From positions 2,470,001 through 2,534,000 of the forward strand of contig NZ_CP082909.1 of NCBI RefSeq assembly GCF_023822025.1: a DNA stretch of 64,000 nucleotides, in the 5' to 3' direction. How positions within the stretch are numbered: the stretch's first letter is position 1; every line of letters starts with the position of its first letter. Shown in pieces: positions 8,683 to 18,541 of the stretch. The notes beneath the pieces were generated by a model that saw only the letters and a list, made by a program, of their open reading frames with translations, did not search any database and was not told the DNA's origin. Source of the stretch: Endozoicomonas sp. 4G. GTDB lineage: Bacteria > Pseudomonadota > Gammaproteobacteria > Pseudomonadales > Endozoicomonadaceae. Made by a program: the position numbers and the translations under genes.

Positions 8683-10479
8683 TCAGGCAACCAACCAAAG
8701 CCTTGCATGATCAAACAAAGCCAATTTCAGTTCATTCAGCTGAGTAATCACCACACTCTGCGGGAATAAACTCTTCACCGAGTTCACATTAATTCCTAAA
8801 CCAAATACGTCAATGCCTGACTGCACGCAGCGTTTTACCAACTCCATAACGGGTTGAAAATGGTCACAATCGGGCACACCGTCGGTTATCATGATGATTA
8901 AACGACGCTCTGCTTTGGTTCGGAGCACTTGATGAACACTGTGCCAGAGTCCGGTAGCCATGGGCGTGGAATCATGGTCATTAAGAACCGTCAAAACCGC
9001 AGCCACATCCTGAAGCCGGTCATGCGGTTTCATTACCTCAAAGACGCCGCTGTCATGACTGCCAGGATAAGCAGAAACGGACACAGTGACCCCACTGATC
9101 TGGTTCAGGGAGTAAGCCAGAGCCAGTACCGCCTCTCTTGCCAGTTCCATTCTTGGAGCCATAGACGACGAAATATCAAGACAGAGGTGAACCGTGGCAT
9201 TAATGGTGATAGCTTCAGATCGCTTGCAGAACAGGCGGTTGTCACCCACAGCCATGCGATGCAGCCGTTTACCGTCCAGTTTTTTACCTCGTTTGCCAGT
9301 TCTGTCCTTGCATAAGGTTTTTGCCTGAACCAGTCCGGTTAACTGGGCTGCTAACCGAGCTGATTCTGCCTTGGTTTTCCGGAGCAAAATTCGTCCTTCC
9401 TCCCTGTCGTAGTCGTCAACCTCAACACGATCTGCTGAAGGTGTTGTGGTTATGGCTGACAGCCCTCCCTGTTGCCCTGAGCCCCAACGGGTCAGCTCCT
9501 CTGATAATTGCTCAAACGTGTCATCAGGCCAGTCATAGTCGTCTGATTCCAGCACAGTTTTGATATTTTCCGATAAAGTATTTTCCGGGGCTTCAGCATT
9601 GCGCTCCTCTGAAGCGTCTCCGTTTCCCTGTGTCGTTAGCGGATTCATATCATTAGCCTGTGTAGAATCTGTTTTTTCCTGCTGCTCCATTGCTTCTGGT
9701 GTATTCACCGTTTTCTGTTCTTCTGACTGTGAAGAACCGGTTATATCATCAGTACCTTGTGCAGATACTGAATCAAATTCCGGTTCCTGGCTGTCAGATA
9801 GACCAGACGACAGTGAATCTGTTTTCTCATCGCCCCCTGTGTGGTTGCTGCTTTCTGAATCATCCTGTGTTTGCTGAAACAGACTGATAATCTGATCAGC
9901 CATGCCCTGGGCAGCACGGGTACTGTCCAGTGTTGGAACATCGTCCAGTACAGAATTTAAAGCATTCAGCAGCTGCGCCGGAAAGCAGGCTTCCATTGCC
10001 TGTTTTGCTTTGTCTGCTTGTTCCTTGAACGCTTTCTGTTCCAGCACTTCGTATCGCAGCTTTGCCAATAAAGAGTCGTGCAATACCTTTACAGGTGGAT
10101 CAGTCTTCGCCGGTGCCACTAAACGACCTTCCGCTACTAACTGACGAACCACTTCAGACAAGGTATAGGCAGTGCCCGGATATTCTCGGCTCAAGGCCCG
10201 TTCTATCCTGATATCTTCGATGAGATTGGTCAGCCGCTGCCGGAAGGCAGAGCCGCTTTGATCCAATTCGAAATCCGTGTAGCGGACGTGGGCACTTTCA
10301 TGATGAAGGAAGCCCCATAATTTTAATTCCTGACTGGGTCGTTCAGGGTCAAAAGCGGGCAAAACAATGCGCTGACCATCGGTAAACGCCTGTCTGCCAG
10401 AGACTTCGACCTGAACGCCCAGTTTTCTGCCAATCGCTGCACCCACAATGGGTAACGATCTCTGTAAAGTGGGAACCAT
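8683..10479 (-). CDS. CobT-like VWA protein with metallopeptidase motif
   Basis: The protein has 598 residues and four visible parts. Near the amino end HESAH at 60-64 is a perfect HExxH zinc motif. A low-complexity acidic and Ser/Thr/Gln-rich stretch spans about 200-330. A VWA domain at the end has the MIDAS motif in CLDISSSMAP and a later ITDGVPD. It resembles the cobaltochelatase subunit CobT and related VWA partners of MoxR ATPases, but the context (Bet, Exo, CobS-like on a mobile element) makes cobalamin synthesis unlikely. The ribosome site AGGAGG precedes its ATG. It is last in the block CobS-like, DUF3150-like, CobT-like. Such VWA/MoxR pairs remodel or activate protein complexes; the partner is unknown. 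Confidence 0.82.
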   Translation of the reverse strand: MVPTLQRSLPIVGAAIGRKLGVQVEVSGRQAFTDGQRIVLPAFDPERPSQELKLWGFLHHESAHVRYTDFELDQSGSAFRQRLTNLIEDIRIERALSREYPGTAYTLSEVVRQLVAEGRLVAPAKTDPPVKVLHDSLLAKLRYEVLEQKAFKEQADKAKQAMEACFPAQLLNALNSVLDDVPTLDSTRAAQGMADQIISLFQQTQDDSESSNHTGGDEKTDSLSSGLSDSQEPEFDSVSAQGTDDITGSSQSEEQKTVNTPEAMEQQEKTDSTQANDMNPLTTQGNGDASEERNAEAPENTLSENIKTVLESDDYDWPDDTFEQLSEELTRWGSGQQGGLSAITTTPSADRVEVDDYDREEGRILLRKTKAESARLAAQLTGLVQAKTLCKDRTGKRGKKLDGKRLHRMAVGDNRLFCKRSEAITINATVHLCLDISSSMAPRMELAREAVLALAYSLNQISGVTVSVSAYPGSHDSGVFEVMKPHDRLQDVAAVLTVLNDHDSTPMATGLWHSVHQVLRTKAERRLIIMITDGVPDCDHFQPVMELVKRCVQSGIDVFGLGINVNSVKSLFPQSVVITQLNELKLALFDHARLWLVA

Positions 10480-10580
10480 GCTGCGTTCCTCCTGTAAGAA
10501 TGAAGAGAAAAATGAGACACAGCTCCCACGGCAGGCACTGTGTCCCGCTTGGGAAAATGGACTGAGATCAGTCCGTAGAG

Positions 10581-11591
10581 TTAAAAGTAAAAGGTGGCTA
10601 CAGCAGGCACTTCCTCTGCCGGAACTGCAGTAGGTTGTTTGTTGACAGGGTTCTCCTGAACCACTGCATCCTGTAATGCATTAGACGACGCATTCACTGA
10701 ATGTACCGTTTTATCTACAACCTGCATCTTCACAGGTTCTGTTATGACCGATAAGCCTTCAGCGCACCGTTGCATCTGCTCAACAGAACAAAGCAACAGT
10801 ACCCGCTCCATCAGTTGGGTTAACGCTTCGCCTTCAAGGGAACCCTGTGCAGGCAACTGCATTAATCCAGCGTCCAGTCGCTGTACCACCGGTGCAATCC
10901 CCTGGTCAACAAACGCCAAACTATTCAGTTTGTCCCTGAGTTTCAGGATGGGTCTGATCGCTTTACGGCTGACCTTCTGTTTACCAGAAAAAGTCTGTTC
11001 AAACAGTGCCTGGGCATCCCGGCTGATTTCATCCCTTAATGTATTCCCAAGCCGGTTGACCTGATGGTTCAGGGTGTCCGGCCTGGGGGCTTCCGTGACT
11101 TTGTAGACGGTATAATCAAACCCAAATCGCTGACCCACCTGTTGGACTTCAGGAACCGCACGACGTATGGCATCCGCAAAATCAGGATGAGCTGACACCC
11201 ATTCCGTAATATGCTGGTCATACTGCGCCAGAAAATCCTGTTTCTGTCGTTCAAAGTCGGCCTGTACCTTTTCCAGTTCAGCGCTGATGCTATCCACCAG
11301 TAAATCACTGACGGCATAGCTGCCCAGAAAGCGAACACCTTCACGGGAGCATACTCTGCAAGCCTGTTCCCGAAGCCGCAGAAACGGCTTGAGAACTTCA
11401 CGGTTACAGAGTTTTTTGGAACCCAGTGACACCACATCATCCGGTGGTAACTGCCCTCCTTCTCCTAACGCCAGATCTTCTGGTTTAAGACGACGGGAAC
11501 CGGACCAGATGGAACAATCCAGCGAAATAACGGACATCTGGTTCAGGATTTGGGTAACGCTTTTTTTAGCGCTGCAGGTACCACAACTCAT
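10581..11591 (-). CDS. DUF3150-like protein
   Basis: The protein has 336 residues. It is mostly helical, with heptad-like runs such as ISAELEKVQADFERQKQDFL and a long middle (RDKLNSLAFVDQGIAPVVQRLDAGL), and no enzyme motif I recognise. The amino end has CGTCSAKKS. Its position between a CobS-like AAA ATPase (four-base ATGA overlap) and a CobT-like VWA protein is the usual place of DUF3150 proteins on plasmids and ICEs; the family call rests largely on that context. Probable role: adaptor or substrate of the MoxR-VWA machine. The overlap implies translational coupling with the ATPase gene. Confidence 0.6.
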   Translation of the reverse strand: MSCGTCSAKKSVTQILNQMSVISLDCSIWSGSRRLKPEDLALGEGGQLPPDDVVSLGSKKLCNREVLKPFLRLREQACRVCSREGVRFLGSYAVSDLLVDSISAELEKVQADFERQKQDFLAQYDQHITEWVSAHPDFADAIRRAVPEVQQVGQRFGFDYTVYKVTEAPRPDTLNHQVNRLGNTLRDEISRDAQALFEQTFSGKQKVSRKAIRPILKLRDKLNSLAFVDQGIAPVVQRLDAGLMQLPAQGSLEGEALTQLMERVLLLCSVEQMQRCAEGLSVITEPVKMQVVDKTVHSVNASSNALQDAVVQENPVNKQPTAVPAEEVPAVATFYF

Positions 11592-12610
11592 GACTCTTCA
11601 CCTCCACGCCACAAATCGCCCAAAATATCCTCAGCTAACCGATGAATGGCTTGCCTCTCAGCAGGCTCAACCCTTGCCGTCAGGGTTTGCTCCAGTGCAT
11701 ATTCAAACACTCTTGGAGCACCTTGAAACCGCATCGACAGCTTGGCCCAACGCACCAGTCCACGAGTGGACAGCGTACAACTGAGCTGGGCTTCGCCTTC
11801 TCCTGCTTCGTCAGACCAGCCAGTGAACAAACGACGAATCTCGTTGGCGAGTTTCACCATACCTTCACGGACTAACAACGGCAGATCAGGCACGACTTGC
11901 TCCAGAATCGATAGCTCCGTGAATTCATCAGGATAATTGACGTCTATACAGCGAAACCGGTCTAACCAGGCTAACGACTGCCGAAGCACACCCTGATATA
12001 AACCAGAACCATCCCCTGATCCCGCACTGTTGCCAGTAGCGACAAAGCGAAAGCGTGGATGCACCGGAATCATTTCCCCGCCGTTCTGCGCCAGTACCAG
12101 GGGCGCACCGTCCAGCAGGTCGTACAAACCAGCGAGTTCACTGGGGTCAGCAATGTCCATTTCGTCCAGTACCAGGATATGACCTTCCCTGACCGCAATG
12201 CTCAGTGCTCCATAAAGAAAGGGAGTACTGCCATTGTCCAACACCTTCTGACCCAGCATGTCATCCAACTCTAAACGTCCGTGGACGGGAATCATTTGCA
12301 CCGGCCAGTGCAACCTTGCGGCTACCTGGCAAACCAGACTGGTTTTGCCACAACCTGTCGGTCCGATCAAATACAGGGCATCACCCATTGGGTCATCCAG
12401 AAACGCCAGCAGCTTTCGCAGCCTGTCCCGGTCAAACACATAGGGTTGTTGGGCAGGCACCGCAGGGTGTCCGCAATCGGTGTAACCTTCCAGCAGGATC
12501 AGTTGGTCACTGTCCAGATCGAAGGTTTCATTCAGTTCATAAAATGCTGGCTGCAAAACCCTTCCAGAACTTTGAGGGTTCACAGCCTGCGCTTGTCGTT
12601 CATCTGGCAT
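11588..12610 (-). CDS. CobS/MoxR-type AAA+ ATPase
   Basis: The protein has 340 residues. Walker A is GPTGCGKTS at 83-91; Walker B is ILVLDE at about 145-150 followed by MDIADP; sensor 1 is in FVATGNSAGSGDGSG. This is the CbbQ/NirQ/CobS branch of MoxR ATPases. AGGAG six bases before the ATG supports the start. It overlaps the DUF3150-like gene and is followed by the VWA partner. In SXT/R391-type ICEs a cobS-like gene sits beside bet and exo, as here; its job there is not settled. I infer a chaperone-like role in DNA processing or transfer rather than cobalt chelation. Confidence 0.85.
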   Translation of the reverse strand: MPDERQAQAVNPQSSGRVLQPAFYELNETFDLDSDQLILLEGYTDCGHPAVPAQQPYVFDRDRLRKLLAFLDDPMGDALYLIGPTGCGKTSLVCQVAARLHWPVQMIPVHGRLELDDMLGQKVLDNGSTPFLYGALSIAVREGHILVLDEMDIADPSELAGLYDLLDGAPLVLAQNGGEMIPVHPRFRFVATGNSAGSGDGSGLYQGVLRQSLAWLDRFRCIDVNYPDEFTELSILEQVVPDLPLLVREGMVKLANEIRRLFTGWSDEAGEGEAQLSCTLSTRGLVRWAKLSMRFQGAPRVFEYALEQTLTARVEPAERQAIHRLAEDILGDLWRGGEES

Positions 12611-12714
12611 ATCAATCTCCTGCCGTTACATATGTTTTGAAATCACAAAAAAAGGGCAGAAGATTCCCATGATGGGGGAAACACTCTGCCCCATCCGGGT
12701 TCATAAAACATGAA

Positions 12715-13737
12715 TCAGAAATAGAAGCTCTGGCAGCCAGTTAACGGGTTTAAAACCAATAATTCGCTGCCCATAGTTTCTATGGTTGAATCGCTGTCGT
12801 TTAAAACAGTGACTTTGATTTGATGCCTGCTCTTACGCCGATACGGCTCAAGGTCAGGAAGGTTGAGCTGATGTTGCCGACACAAAGCTTCCAAAGCCTG
12901 CTGATAGTCAACAGAACCTTTCCAGATACTCTGGCAGACACGCAGACCTTCGTACTCACCCGCCTTAAAATCGCCCATCAACTGCTGTAGCTGTTGCTGC
13001 AACTGCTTCTGGTGTAATTTTCCAGCTTCGAGTTCATCCTTTAACTGGTCGAGAGACTTCTGGCGTTGGCGGTAAGCCATTGCCAGTTGTTGCCACTGGA
13101 GTTGATCCTGTTTTTCCGTGGGCACATACACATCGAGATTCGGGTCTTTGTCTGGCTCATCGGCTTCCTCAACCCTATTCCAGAAACTGACCGCCTCCTG
13201 CTGTAGTTGCTGTATCAAGGCGTCATCACGACGAATACAGACAGGCAGTAGCGGCAAACCTTGCCGATAAAAACACAGCCAGCCCAATGAAGCTTCAGAC
13301 ACTAACAACTGAAACTGCACCTGGTAAAAAGCCCGACGATAGCCCTCTGACTTATCCTTCAGCGTTTTTACCTCGTCGTACACTTTTTGTGTTGGGCATT
13401 TCAGCTCAACGGGATAACCGTCTTTGGTTAAGCCATCGAAGCTCGCCCTCAGCACTGGATCCTGCTCCCACTCGGCACACACTGGCAACAGCGGCGCGTC
13501 GTTCAGAGCCTGTTCCATCTGGTTGCGGGCATCGTCTTCCTGCTCCCTACCATGGAGCACATGAGGATTGGCCGACAAATCCGGTTCTTTCATGACACCC
13601 GATTTTTCCGCCCAGAGTTGCCAACGGGATTTATAGGGTGAAACACCTAAAACCACCGCCGCATCACTGGCAGAAACACCACATCTGCGCCAGTCCAGCC
13701 ACTGTTGTGACTGCTGCTCAATATTGACCTGTTTCAT
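12715..13737 (-). CDS. YqaJ/lambda-Exo-type recombination exonuclease
   Basis: The protein has 340 residues from the second ATG, which has a better spaced AGGA than the first. The amino end carries the YqaJ motif GVSASDAAVVLGVSPYKSRW and then a PD-(D/E)xK core: the Asp in ASFDGLTKDGYP and the ExK in VELKCP. Downstream is a glutamine-rich coiled coil (LDQLKDELEAGKLHQKQLQQ). These 5'-3' exonucleases resect double-stranded ends to feed a single-strand annealing protein. The RecT/Bet gene lies immediately upstream on the same strand, 22 bases away, forming the classic two-gene recombination pair found on phages and ICEs. Confidence 0.88.
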   Translation of the reverse strand: MKQVNIEQQSQQWLDWRRCGVSASDAAVVLGVSPYKSRWQLWAEKSGVMKEPDLSANPHVLHGREQEDDARNQMEQALNDAPLLPVCAEWEQDPVLRASFDGLTKDGYPVELKCPTQKVYDEVKTLKDKSEGYRRAFYQVQFQLLVSEASLGWLCFYRQGLPLLPVCIRRDDALIQQLQQEAVSFWNRVEEADEPDKDPNLDVYVPTEKQDQLQWQQLAMAYRQRQKSLDQLKDELEAGKLHQKQLQQQLQQLMGDFKAGEYEGLRVCQSIWKGSVDYQQALEALCRQHQLNLPDLEPYRRKSRHQIKVTVLNDSDSTIETMGSELLVLNPLTGCQSFYF

Positions 13738-13759
13738 GGCTACCATTCCTGAAACACAT

Positions 13760-14749
13760 CTATGCCGCAGAAGACACAGGTATATTGCTGGCTGCTTGCG
13801 CCTGATCCAGCTTGAGCAGACAATAATTCAGAGCATTGGCATCTTCCTTAAACCGCTCTTGGGCAAAACCTTGTGCGGCTGTATATGCCCCTGTGTCTCT
13901 GGCACGACCCACCACCTGTTCAATAAACGACAGGATTTGTGGATCAATGTCTGAAGCGTCAGGCACATCGACCGCTTCCATTTCAATCACTTCCCTTTCA
14001 ACAGAGGCTTCTGTGATATCCGGGGATTGGGATTCTCCTGAATCCGGTATCACTGTTGTCTCCACTGGCTGTGGAGGCACGGTTTCAGTTTTGTCCGGTA
14101 CTATGACCACCGGGCAATCCGCCACAGTTTCCAAAGACAGAGGCTCCGGTTCACCCAACTGGGTCTCCAGAATGCGTTCCGCTTCGTCAGGTTCAAACAG
14201 TCCACTGAGTCCATAAGCCACCCTGATTCCCTGTGCCTGGGCTTTGTGCCTCAACATTCTCTTGGGGCAAGTCTGCCAGGGGCCGGGGAATTTTTTACCA
14301 TTCTTGATGGGAGCCGGACGATATAATTCATCCAGATATTCCCGCACCTTCACGGGATGACTCCGGTCTTTCCGATAGACAACGCAATCGACCCATTCAT
14401 GGCAATTCCTGGTGTCCTCATCCATGCGAACCATCTGATCTGAATAGATAAACTCCATTCCATCGCTTTCGGGGTAAGAGTTCATGATTTTTATCCATCC
14501 ATCGACAGAAATCACAGGCAGAATAGCGCCTTTTCTGTCAGGCAAGCCCCAGAGCTGCCGAATGAACGGGTTGAGTTGATATTGATCTGCCACAGACAAC
14601 AATGAAAGTAATTGCTCCCGGGTAGGAAGCGAGCCGTTCTGCTGTCTGAAAGCGGTCTGAGCCAATGTATTCAGCAATTCATCTTCTCTGAAGCCATAGC
14701 GTTCAGCGAAGCGAGCCACTAAATCCCTGGCACCGTCTTGGTGAGTCAT
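13760..14749 (-). CDS. bet: Bet/RecT-family single-strand annealing protein
   Basis: The protein has 329 residues from the ATG at 14749; a longer frame upstream has no better start. The region LLSVADQYQLNPFIRQLWGL, then ISVDGWIKIMN and the cysteine-containing CVVYRKDRSHPV match lambda Bet-type RecT proteins. The last ~130 residues are acidic and low in complexity (ETVPPQPVETTVIPDSGE), more extended than in lambda Bet, and could bind SSB or the exonuclease. It is paired with the YqaJ-type exonuclease. Such pairs on conjugative elements promote exchange between related elements. I use bet because the domain is clear; orthology to the SXT gene is not tested. Confidence 0.87.
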   Translation of the reverse strand: MTHQDGARDLVARFAERYGFREDELLNTLAQTAFRQQNGSLPTREQLLSLLSVADQYQLNPFIRQLWGLPDRKGAILPVISVDGWIKIMNSYPESDGMEFIYSDQMVRMDEDTRNCHEWVDCVVYRKDRSHPVKVREYLDELYRPAPIKNGKKFPGPWQTCPKRMLRHKAQAQGIRVAYGLSGLFEPDEAERILETQLGEPEPLSLETVADCPVVIVPDKTETVPPQPVETTVIPDSGESQSPDITEASVEREVIEMEAVDVPDASDIDPQILSFIEQVVGRARDTGAYTAAQGFAQERFKEDANALNYCLLKLDQAQAASNIPVSSAA

Positions 14750-15479
14750 GGAAGTTCTCTCTTGATGCTCTTTGTTACAAGCACAGGGCAGAACTCCACT
14801 GTCGCATGACAGATAAGCTCTGCCATGCAGAAAATGTATTTTCCTGATGGAAAACACACGAGGACAAACCGCCACCGAAGCAGCAAGTTTGCGGGAGCCC
14901 GCTGTATCGCTCTCTACGGAGCCAACACAGGGATAAAGACAACCTTGCAGTAAAACTGCCTGATTGGATAGAAAAGCGATTGACCCTCTGATAACACCCT
15001 TTCAAGCATTATCTTCAGGTGATCGACCCGGTCGCCTCGTCCTTCCCGAGGCACCTCCACAGGGTTACGCAAGTCACGACTGCCGGGTTTGCTGACTCAG
15101 CTGGCCACTGTGGAAGCTCAAGCGTTCAACCGAAGTTTACTGGCTTATAGATTTTACCTGTCGTGCAGAACCGTTTATTTGCCATGAACGGAACACGGTG
15201 AGAAGTGGCAGTGCTGGATTAAACAAGACTGACTAAGTAATTGGCTTCTCATAAGCTGTAGCTGATTATAGATCAGGGCAAATTATTTGGCAGAATATTT
15301 ATGGCATTGTTACTGCACTCAGGAATTTGAGAAAGGTTGATGATTTTATCACCCCTTCGGGGTGAAGGGGCTTACACCGCCCCTCGCTACGCTCCCCCGT
15401 GTGGCAGCCTTATGAGAGGATTTTTGCGCCAGCATTTATCGTTACTTGCTGATAGATTTGAGGGGCGCAAAAAGTCCTC
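14750..15479. other. Intergenic region with large palindrome
   Basis: No convincing gene is seen in these 730 bases between the integrase and bet. It should hold the bet-exo-cobS promoter, but I cannot pick the hexamers with confidence. A GC-rich stem (CCCCTTCGGGGTGAAGGGG) occurs near 15352-15371. At its left end is a strong inverted repeat, listed separately. Confidence 0.5.
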
Positions 15480-15481
15480 TC
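15413..15481. repeat. 17-bp inverted repeat flanking 31-34 bases
   Basis: The arms GAGAGGATTTTTGCGCC and GGCGCAAAAAGTCCTCTC pair along their whole length with one bulged base. The right arm touches the stop codon of the integrase gene. The loop is AT-rich. It could act as a terminator for both directions, a recombination crossover site used by the adjoining integrase, or a transfer origin; the sequence alone does not decide. Confidence 0.6.
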
Positions 15482-16460
15482 AACGGCTGCTGCCAATATA
15501 GCTTGCCACCACGCTCTTCCTCCCGTGCCCTAATTCGCAGGAGATAAGCTCTCTTGCTTTTCGATCCAATGATTTCAGGCACTCACGCTTTCCTGCAATA
15601 ACAGGAGCAGCTGTATCCGTAATCTGTTGATACCGTTCACAGGCATAAGCAGCTCTCAAATCGTGGCGGTTATTCAGCCCATATTGTTTCAAAACCGCAC
15701 CACTGTAGTGACGAACCGCCGACAGAAAATCTGACAGGCGTTGGTGTTCTGGCACCAGGTTATCTTTGTCGCTTTGGAGTGCTGCGGCGGTTTCAAGGGC
15801 CTTCATAGCCGTATCACTGACAGGAACTAATCGCTCAACCCGACTGGGGCTGGTAACAGTGGATTTGCCTCTGCCGCCTTTGGTGCCTCGTTCTATATCA
15901 ATGGTACCCTGCCCTCTTGCCTGTATCAGTGCCTTCTGGCAATCCAGCAGCGCCGCTTCTCTGGAGCGTAAGCCCAATTCACGACACAAGCCCAACAAGG
16001 CAGCGATACGATTATGCCCATGGCCACATAATTCCTGCTGTGCAGCGGTCAGCTTTTCACGACTGAGTTCCGGTGGTTCTGTACGGATATGACAACGCTT
16101 GGCGTTCAAGACTTCAGAGGGATTGATGGCAATATCAGGGTTGCCACGCAGTGCTTTTAAAACCGTATTGCAGGTGGACAATCGGTTCTGTGCGGTGGAT
16201 ACAGCAATAGCTTTGCCCTGCCCGTTAAGCCTGGCTTTAAGATAGTCCGCATAGTCTTTCAGAATGAAGTTGCTGATTTGATGGGCTTCTTTGATGTTTC
16301 GAGTCTTTGCCCAGTCACAAAACCGTTGCCAGCGTTCTGAGTGCGTGGCAATGCTGTGGTACTGCCCTGTCATCAGGGTCTTTAAAGCGTTACGTCCGGC
16401 GTAGCTTAACTGCTTACCAAAACCAAAATTTCGATCTGTTTTACTGTGATAACGAGGCAT
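15480..16460 (-). CDS. Integrase-domain tyrosine recombinase
   Basis: The protein has 326 residues from the ATG at 16460 (MPRYHSKTD); the frame extends upstream without a recognisable domain. Catalytic residues of the tyrosine recombinases can be placed: Arg in LGLRSREAALLD, HDLR in NRHDLRAAYACER, and GH with a final Tyr in ELGHGRKSVVASYIG. The amino-terminal part (HSERWQRFCDWAKTRNIKEA) is a core-binding domain. It resembles the integrase family found inside ICEs and plasmids, often not the one that integrates the element. Its 3' end abuts a long palindrome, a plausible target. It is separate from the bet-exo operon by 730 bases. Confidence 0.8.
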   Translation of the reverse strand: MPRYHSKTDRNFGFGKQLSYAGRNALKTLMTGQYHSIATHSERWQRFCDWAKTRNIKEAHQISNFILKDYADYLKARLNGQGKAIAVSTAQNRLSTCNTVLKALRGNPDIAINPSEVLNAKRCHIRTEPPELSREKLTAAQQELCGHGHNRIAALLGLCRELGLRSREAALLDCQKALIQARGQGTIDIERGTKGGRGKSTVTSPSRVERLVPVSDTAMKALETAAALQSDKDNLVPEHQRLSDFLSAVRHYSGAVLKQYGLNNRHDLRAAYACERYQQITDTAAPVIAGKRECLKSLDRKARELISCELGHGRKSVVASYIGSSR

Positions 16461-17310
16461 AGAATCACCCGTCCGCCCTTGCCCGGTACACTGGGAACTT
16501 CCGTCCTGATAACCCTGTAATTGTTTAATGTGAAACCAGATCACGCTCTGGTCAGGCGGGACAGCCCTGTAACGCAGGGGTTGCGGGCAGTGATGCTCTC
16601 TATGGAACAAGACAGATGCCAGCTGTTTAAAACGCGCACCTCATTGCCTTTCTGTATAAAGACCGGGTTTGGTATGGCGTTTTTGACATTGGTGACCGCA
16701 GAGTTGCCTCCTGTTTTGCGGCGGTGGTGGTGGAATGATGTCGGTAGACGACGGTGAACTGGCTGTGTGGCACGGGTGCCAATAGCCCTGGAATCTGTCT
16801 CTTGGAAGATTGATTTTTGATCGAAAGTTCAACCTGATGAAGACACGTAAAATGAGAGAGGCTGAACGGGATCAGAGAATGAAATTGCCAGAAGCAGAGT
16901 TCTTCTGGGGGAGGTTATTCCAGCTCAAAAGCTGAACATACAAGTAGGTCGCTCGCAGGGAGTCACAGTTGCCTCACGGCAATATCTCGGGTGAGCTTTG
17001 TCGAGCCACGGTAGCAGCGTACCCATCTCGCTGGTTTCTTCCCGGCAAAACTTTGAAAGTGTCGTGAGTATAGAGCATTAATGTTGTAACCTGCTGCTTA
17101 TGAGGCTCGATTATGCGTTGCTATCTGTGACTGATTTATTTTTCCATTACACGACACGCAAATGCCTGCTTGCAGTGCGCTCTATTACTACATACATACC
17201 AACCGATTTTCAGTACTCTATAGAGCTGAAAATTCTATTTTGAGCTATTGAGAACCATGCTCTGTCAGTTCTGGCTGGAACTATGACCTTATCTCCGGGC
17301 GGTAGCGTGC
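16461..17310. other. Region without recognisable genes
   Basis: Short open frames occur, such as one at 16521-16757, but none shows a domain, a ribosome site or a conserved pattern. The DNA looks like debris between the integrase gene and the group II intron. The first part probably contains the integrase promoter. Confidence 0.4.
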
Positions 17311-17383
17311 GTGCGACCAGAGAATCGGGGGCGCATAAGCCCGATTCACAAGGGTAAGATTGAGGTATCGACACATATAATGT

Positions 17384-18487
17384 AATAGCAGTCACTGGGT
17401 ACTTGATGCGGATATATCGGGCTGTTTTGACAATATTGAGCATGAAGCCATGTTGAGCAGAACCCCGGTCTTTGCCACAACTATACGTCGGTGGCTAAAA
17501 GCGGGTGTTATTGAATGGAAGCAATTGAAGCCAACAGATGCAGGTACGCCACAAGGAGGAATAGCTTCCCCCTTGTTGGCCAATATTGCTCTGGACGGTC
17601 TAGAGAGACTTTTTGGCTGTACCAGCCCCAAGGGCAGACAACTCCGTCCTGCACAGCGTTCAGGTAAGAACAAGGGCATTAATCTTATCCGCTACGCCGA
17701 TGATTTTGTGGTCGTCGCACCTTCAAAAGAGGTCATTGAATCCTATGTAATCCCAAGAATTACTAACTTTTTAAGTAAGAGAGGATTACAGCTCAGTGAA
17801 GCAAAAACCAAAGTGGTTCATGTGGATCAGGGTTTTGATTTTCTGGGGTTCACTATCCGGCGATACAGTGGAAAAACCCTGCTTGCTACGCCAGCCAAAG
17901 CCAAGATTCTGGCTTATATCAAGCGCATTAAGGACTTGCTGTCTAAACATAAACAGGCCACGCAGACCGGGGTGATATGTAGTTTAAACCCTATCATCGG
18001 AGGATGGAGTAATTACTATCACAACGGTAACAGCAAGAAAACGTTCAGCTACGTCGATCACAGAGTCTGGGAACTGGTCTGGCGATGGGCAAAGCGGCGT
18101 CATCCAAACAAATCAAACCACTGGGTTAAGTACAAGTACTTTCCCGGACAAGACTGGATATTCAGGAACGACAGCGTTCGCCTATATCGACATAAGCACA
18201 CTCCTATCATCCGGCATATTAAGGTTCGGGGGAATCAAAGCCCTCTAAACCCAGATAGTCGTGAATATTGGGAGCAGCGATGTCGAAGAAGGCAGTTGAA
18301 AGAATCCTTCTACAAAGAACGGCGGGAGGCGCTATTCAGACAACAAAACAGCTGTGCTTTATGCGGCGCTCCATTTCTGCATGGAGACCCACTACATGAT
18401 AAAAATGCTGTTTATCTGAGTCTGGAAGCTCCGCCAGCAAACCGCCAATTGGTGCATTCATGGTGCCGGATTGCGCAACGGGTGTAA
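17384..18487 (+). pseudogene. ltrA: Group II intron reverse transcriptase/maturase, 5'-truncated
   Basis: The frame is readable from about 17384, before the first ATG at 17450. It contains the RT block VLDADISGCFDNIEHEAM with the first catalytic aspartates, TPQGGIASPLLANI, and the active-site YADD in IRYADDFVVVAP, followed by the maturase X domain (NPIIGGWSNYYHNGNSK). The end has a zinc/HNH-like piece, CALCGAPF...VHSWC, but the usual HH of an HNH active site is missing. The amino-terminal RT0/RT1 region is deleted with the intron interior. It is therefore a non-functional remnant unless complemented by an intact copy elsewhere. Confidence 0.85.
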
Positions 18488-18507
18488 AAGTGAATGCCGT
18501 AAGGCTT

Positions 18508-18541
18508 GAGCCGTATGCGGTGAAAGTCGCACGTACGGTTC
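18508..18541 (+). ncRNA. Group II intron domain V
   Basis: A 34-base hairpin beginning GAGCCGTATGCGG and ending CGCACGTACGGTTC carries the AGC triad and a GAAA tetraloop in GTGAAAGTC. This is the catalytic core of bacterial group II introns and lies 20 bases after the maturase stop, as expected. Confidence 0.85.

Noticed and set aside
8929-9877. Several plus-strand open frames across the CobT-like gene
   Set aside because: They are shadows of the minus-strand gene, with biased low-complexity translations and no domain.
8683-12610. Cobalamin cobalt-chelatase genes (cobS, cobT)
   Set aside because: No cobN and no other cobalamin gene is present; the Bet/Exo context and HExxH motif point to the mobile-element MoxR-VWA type.
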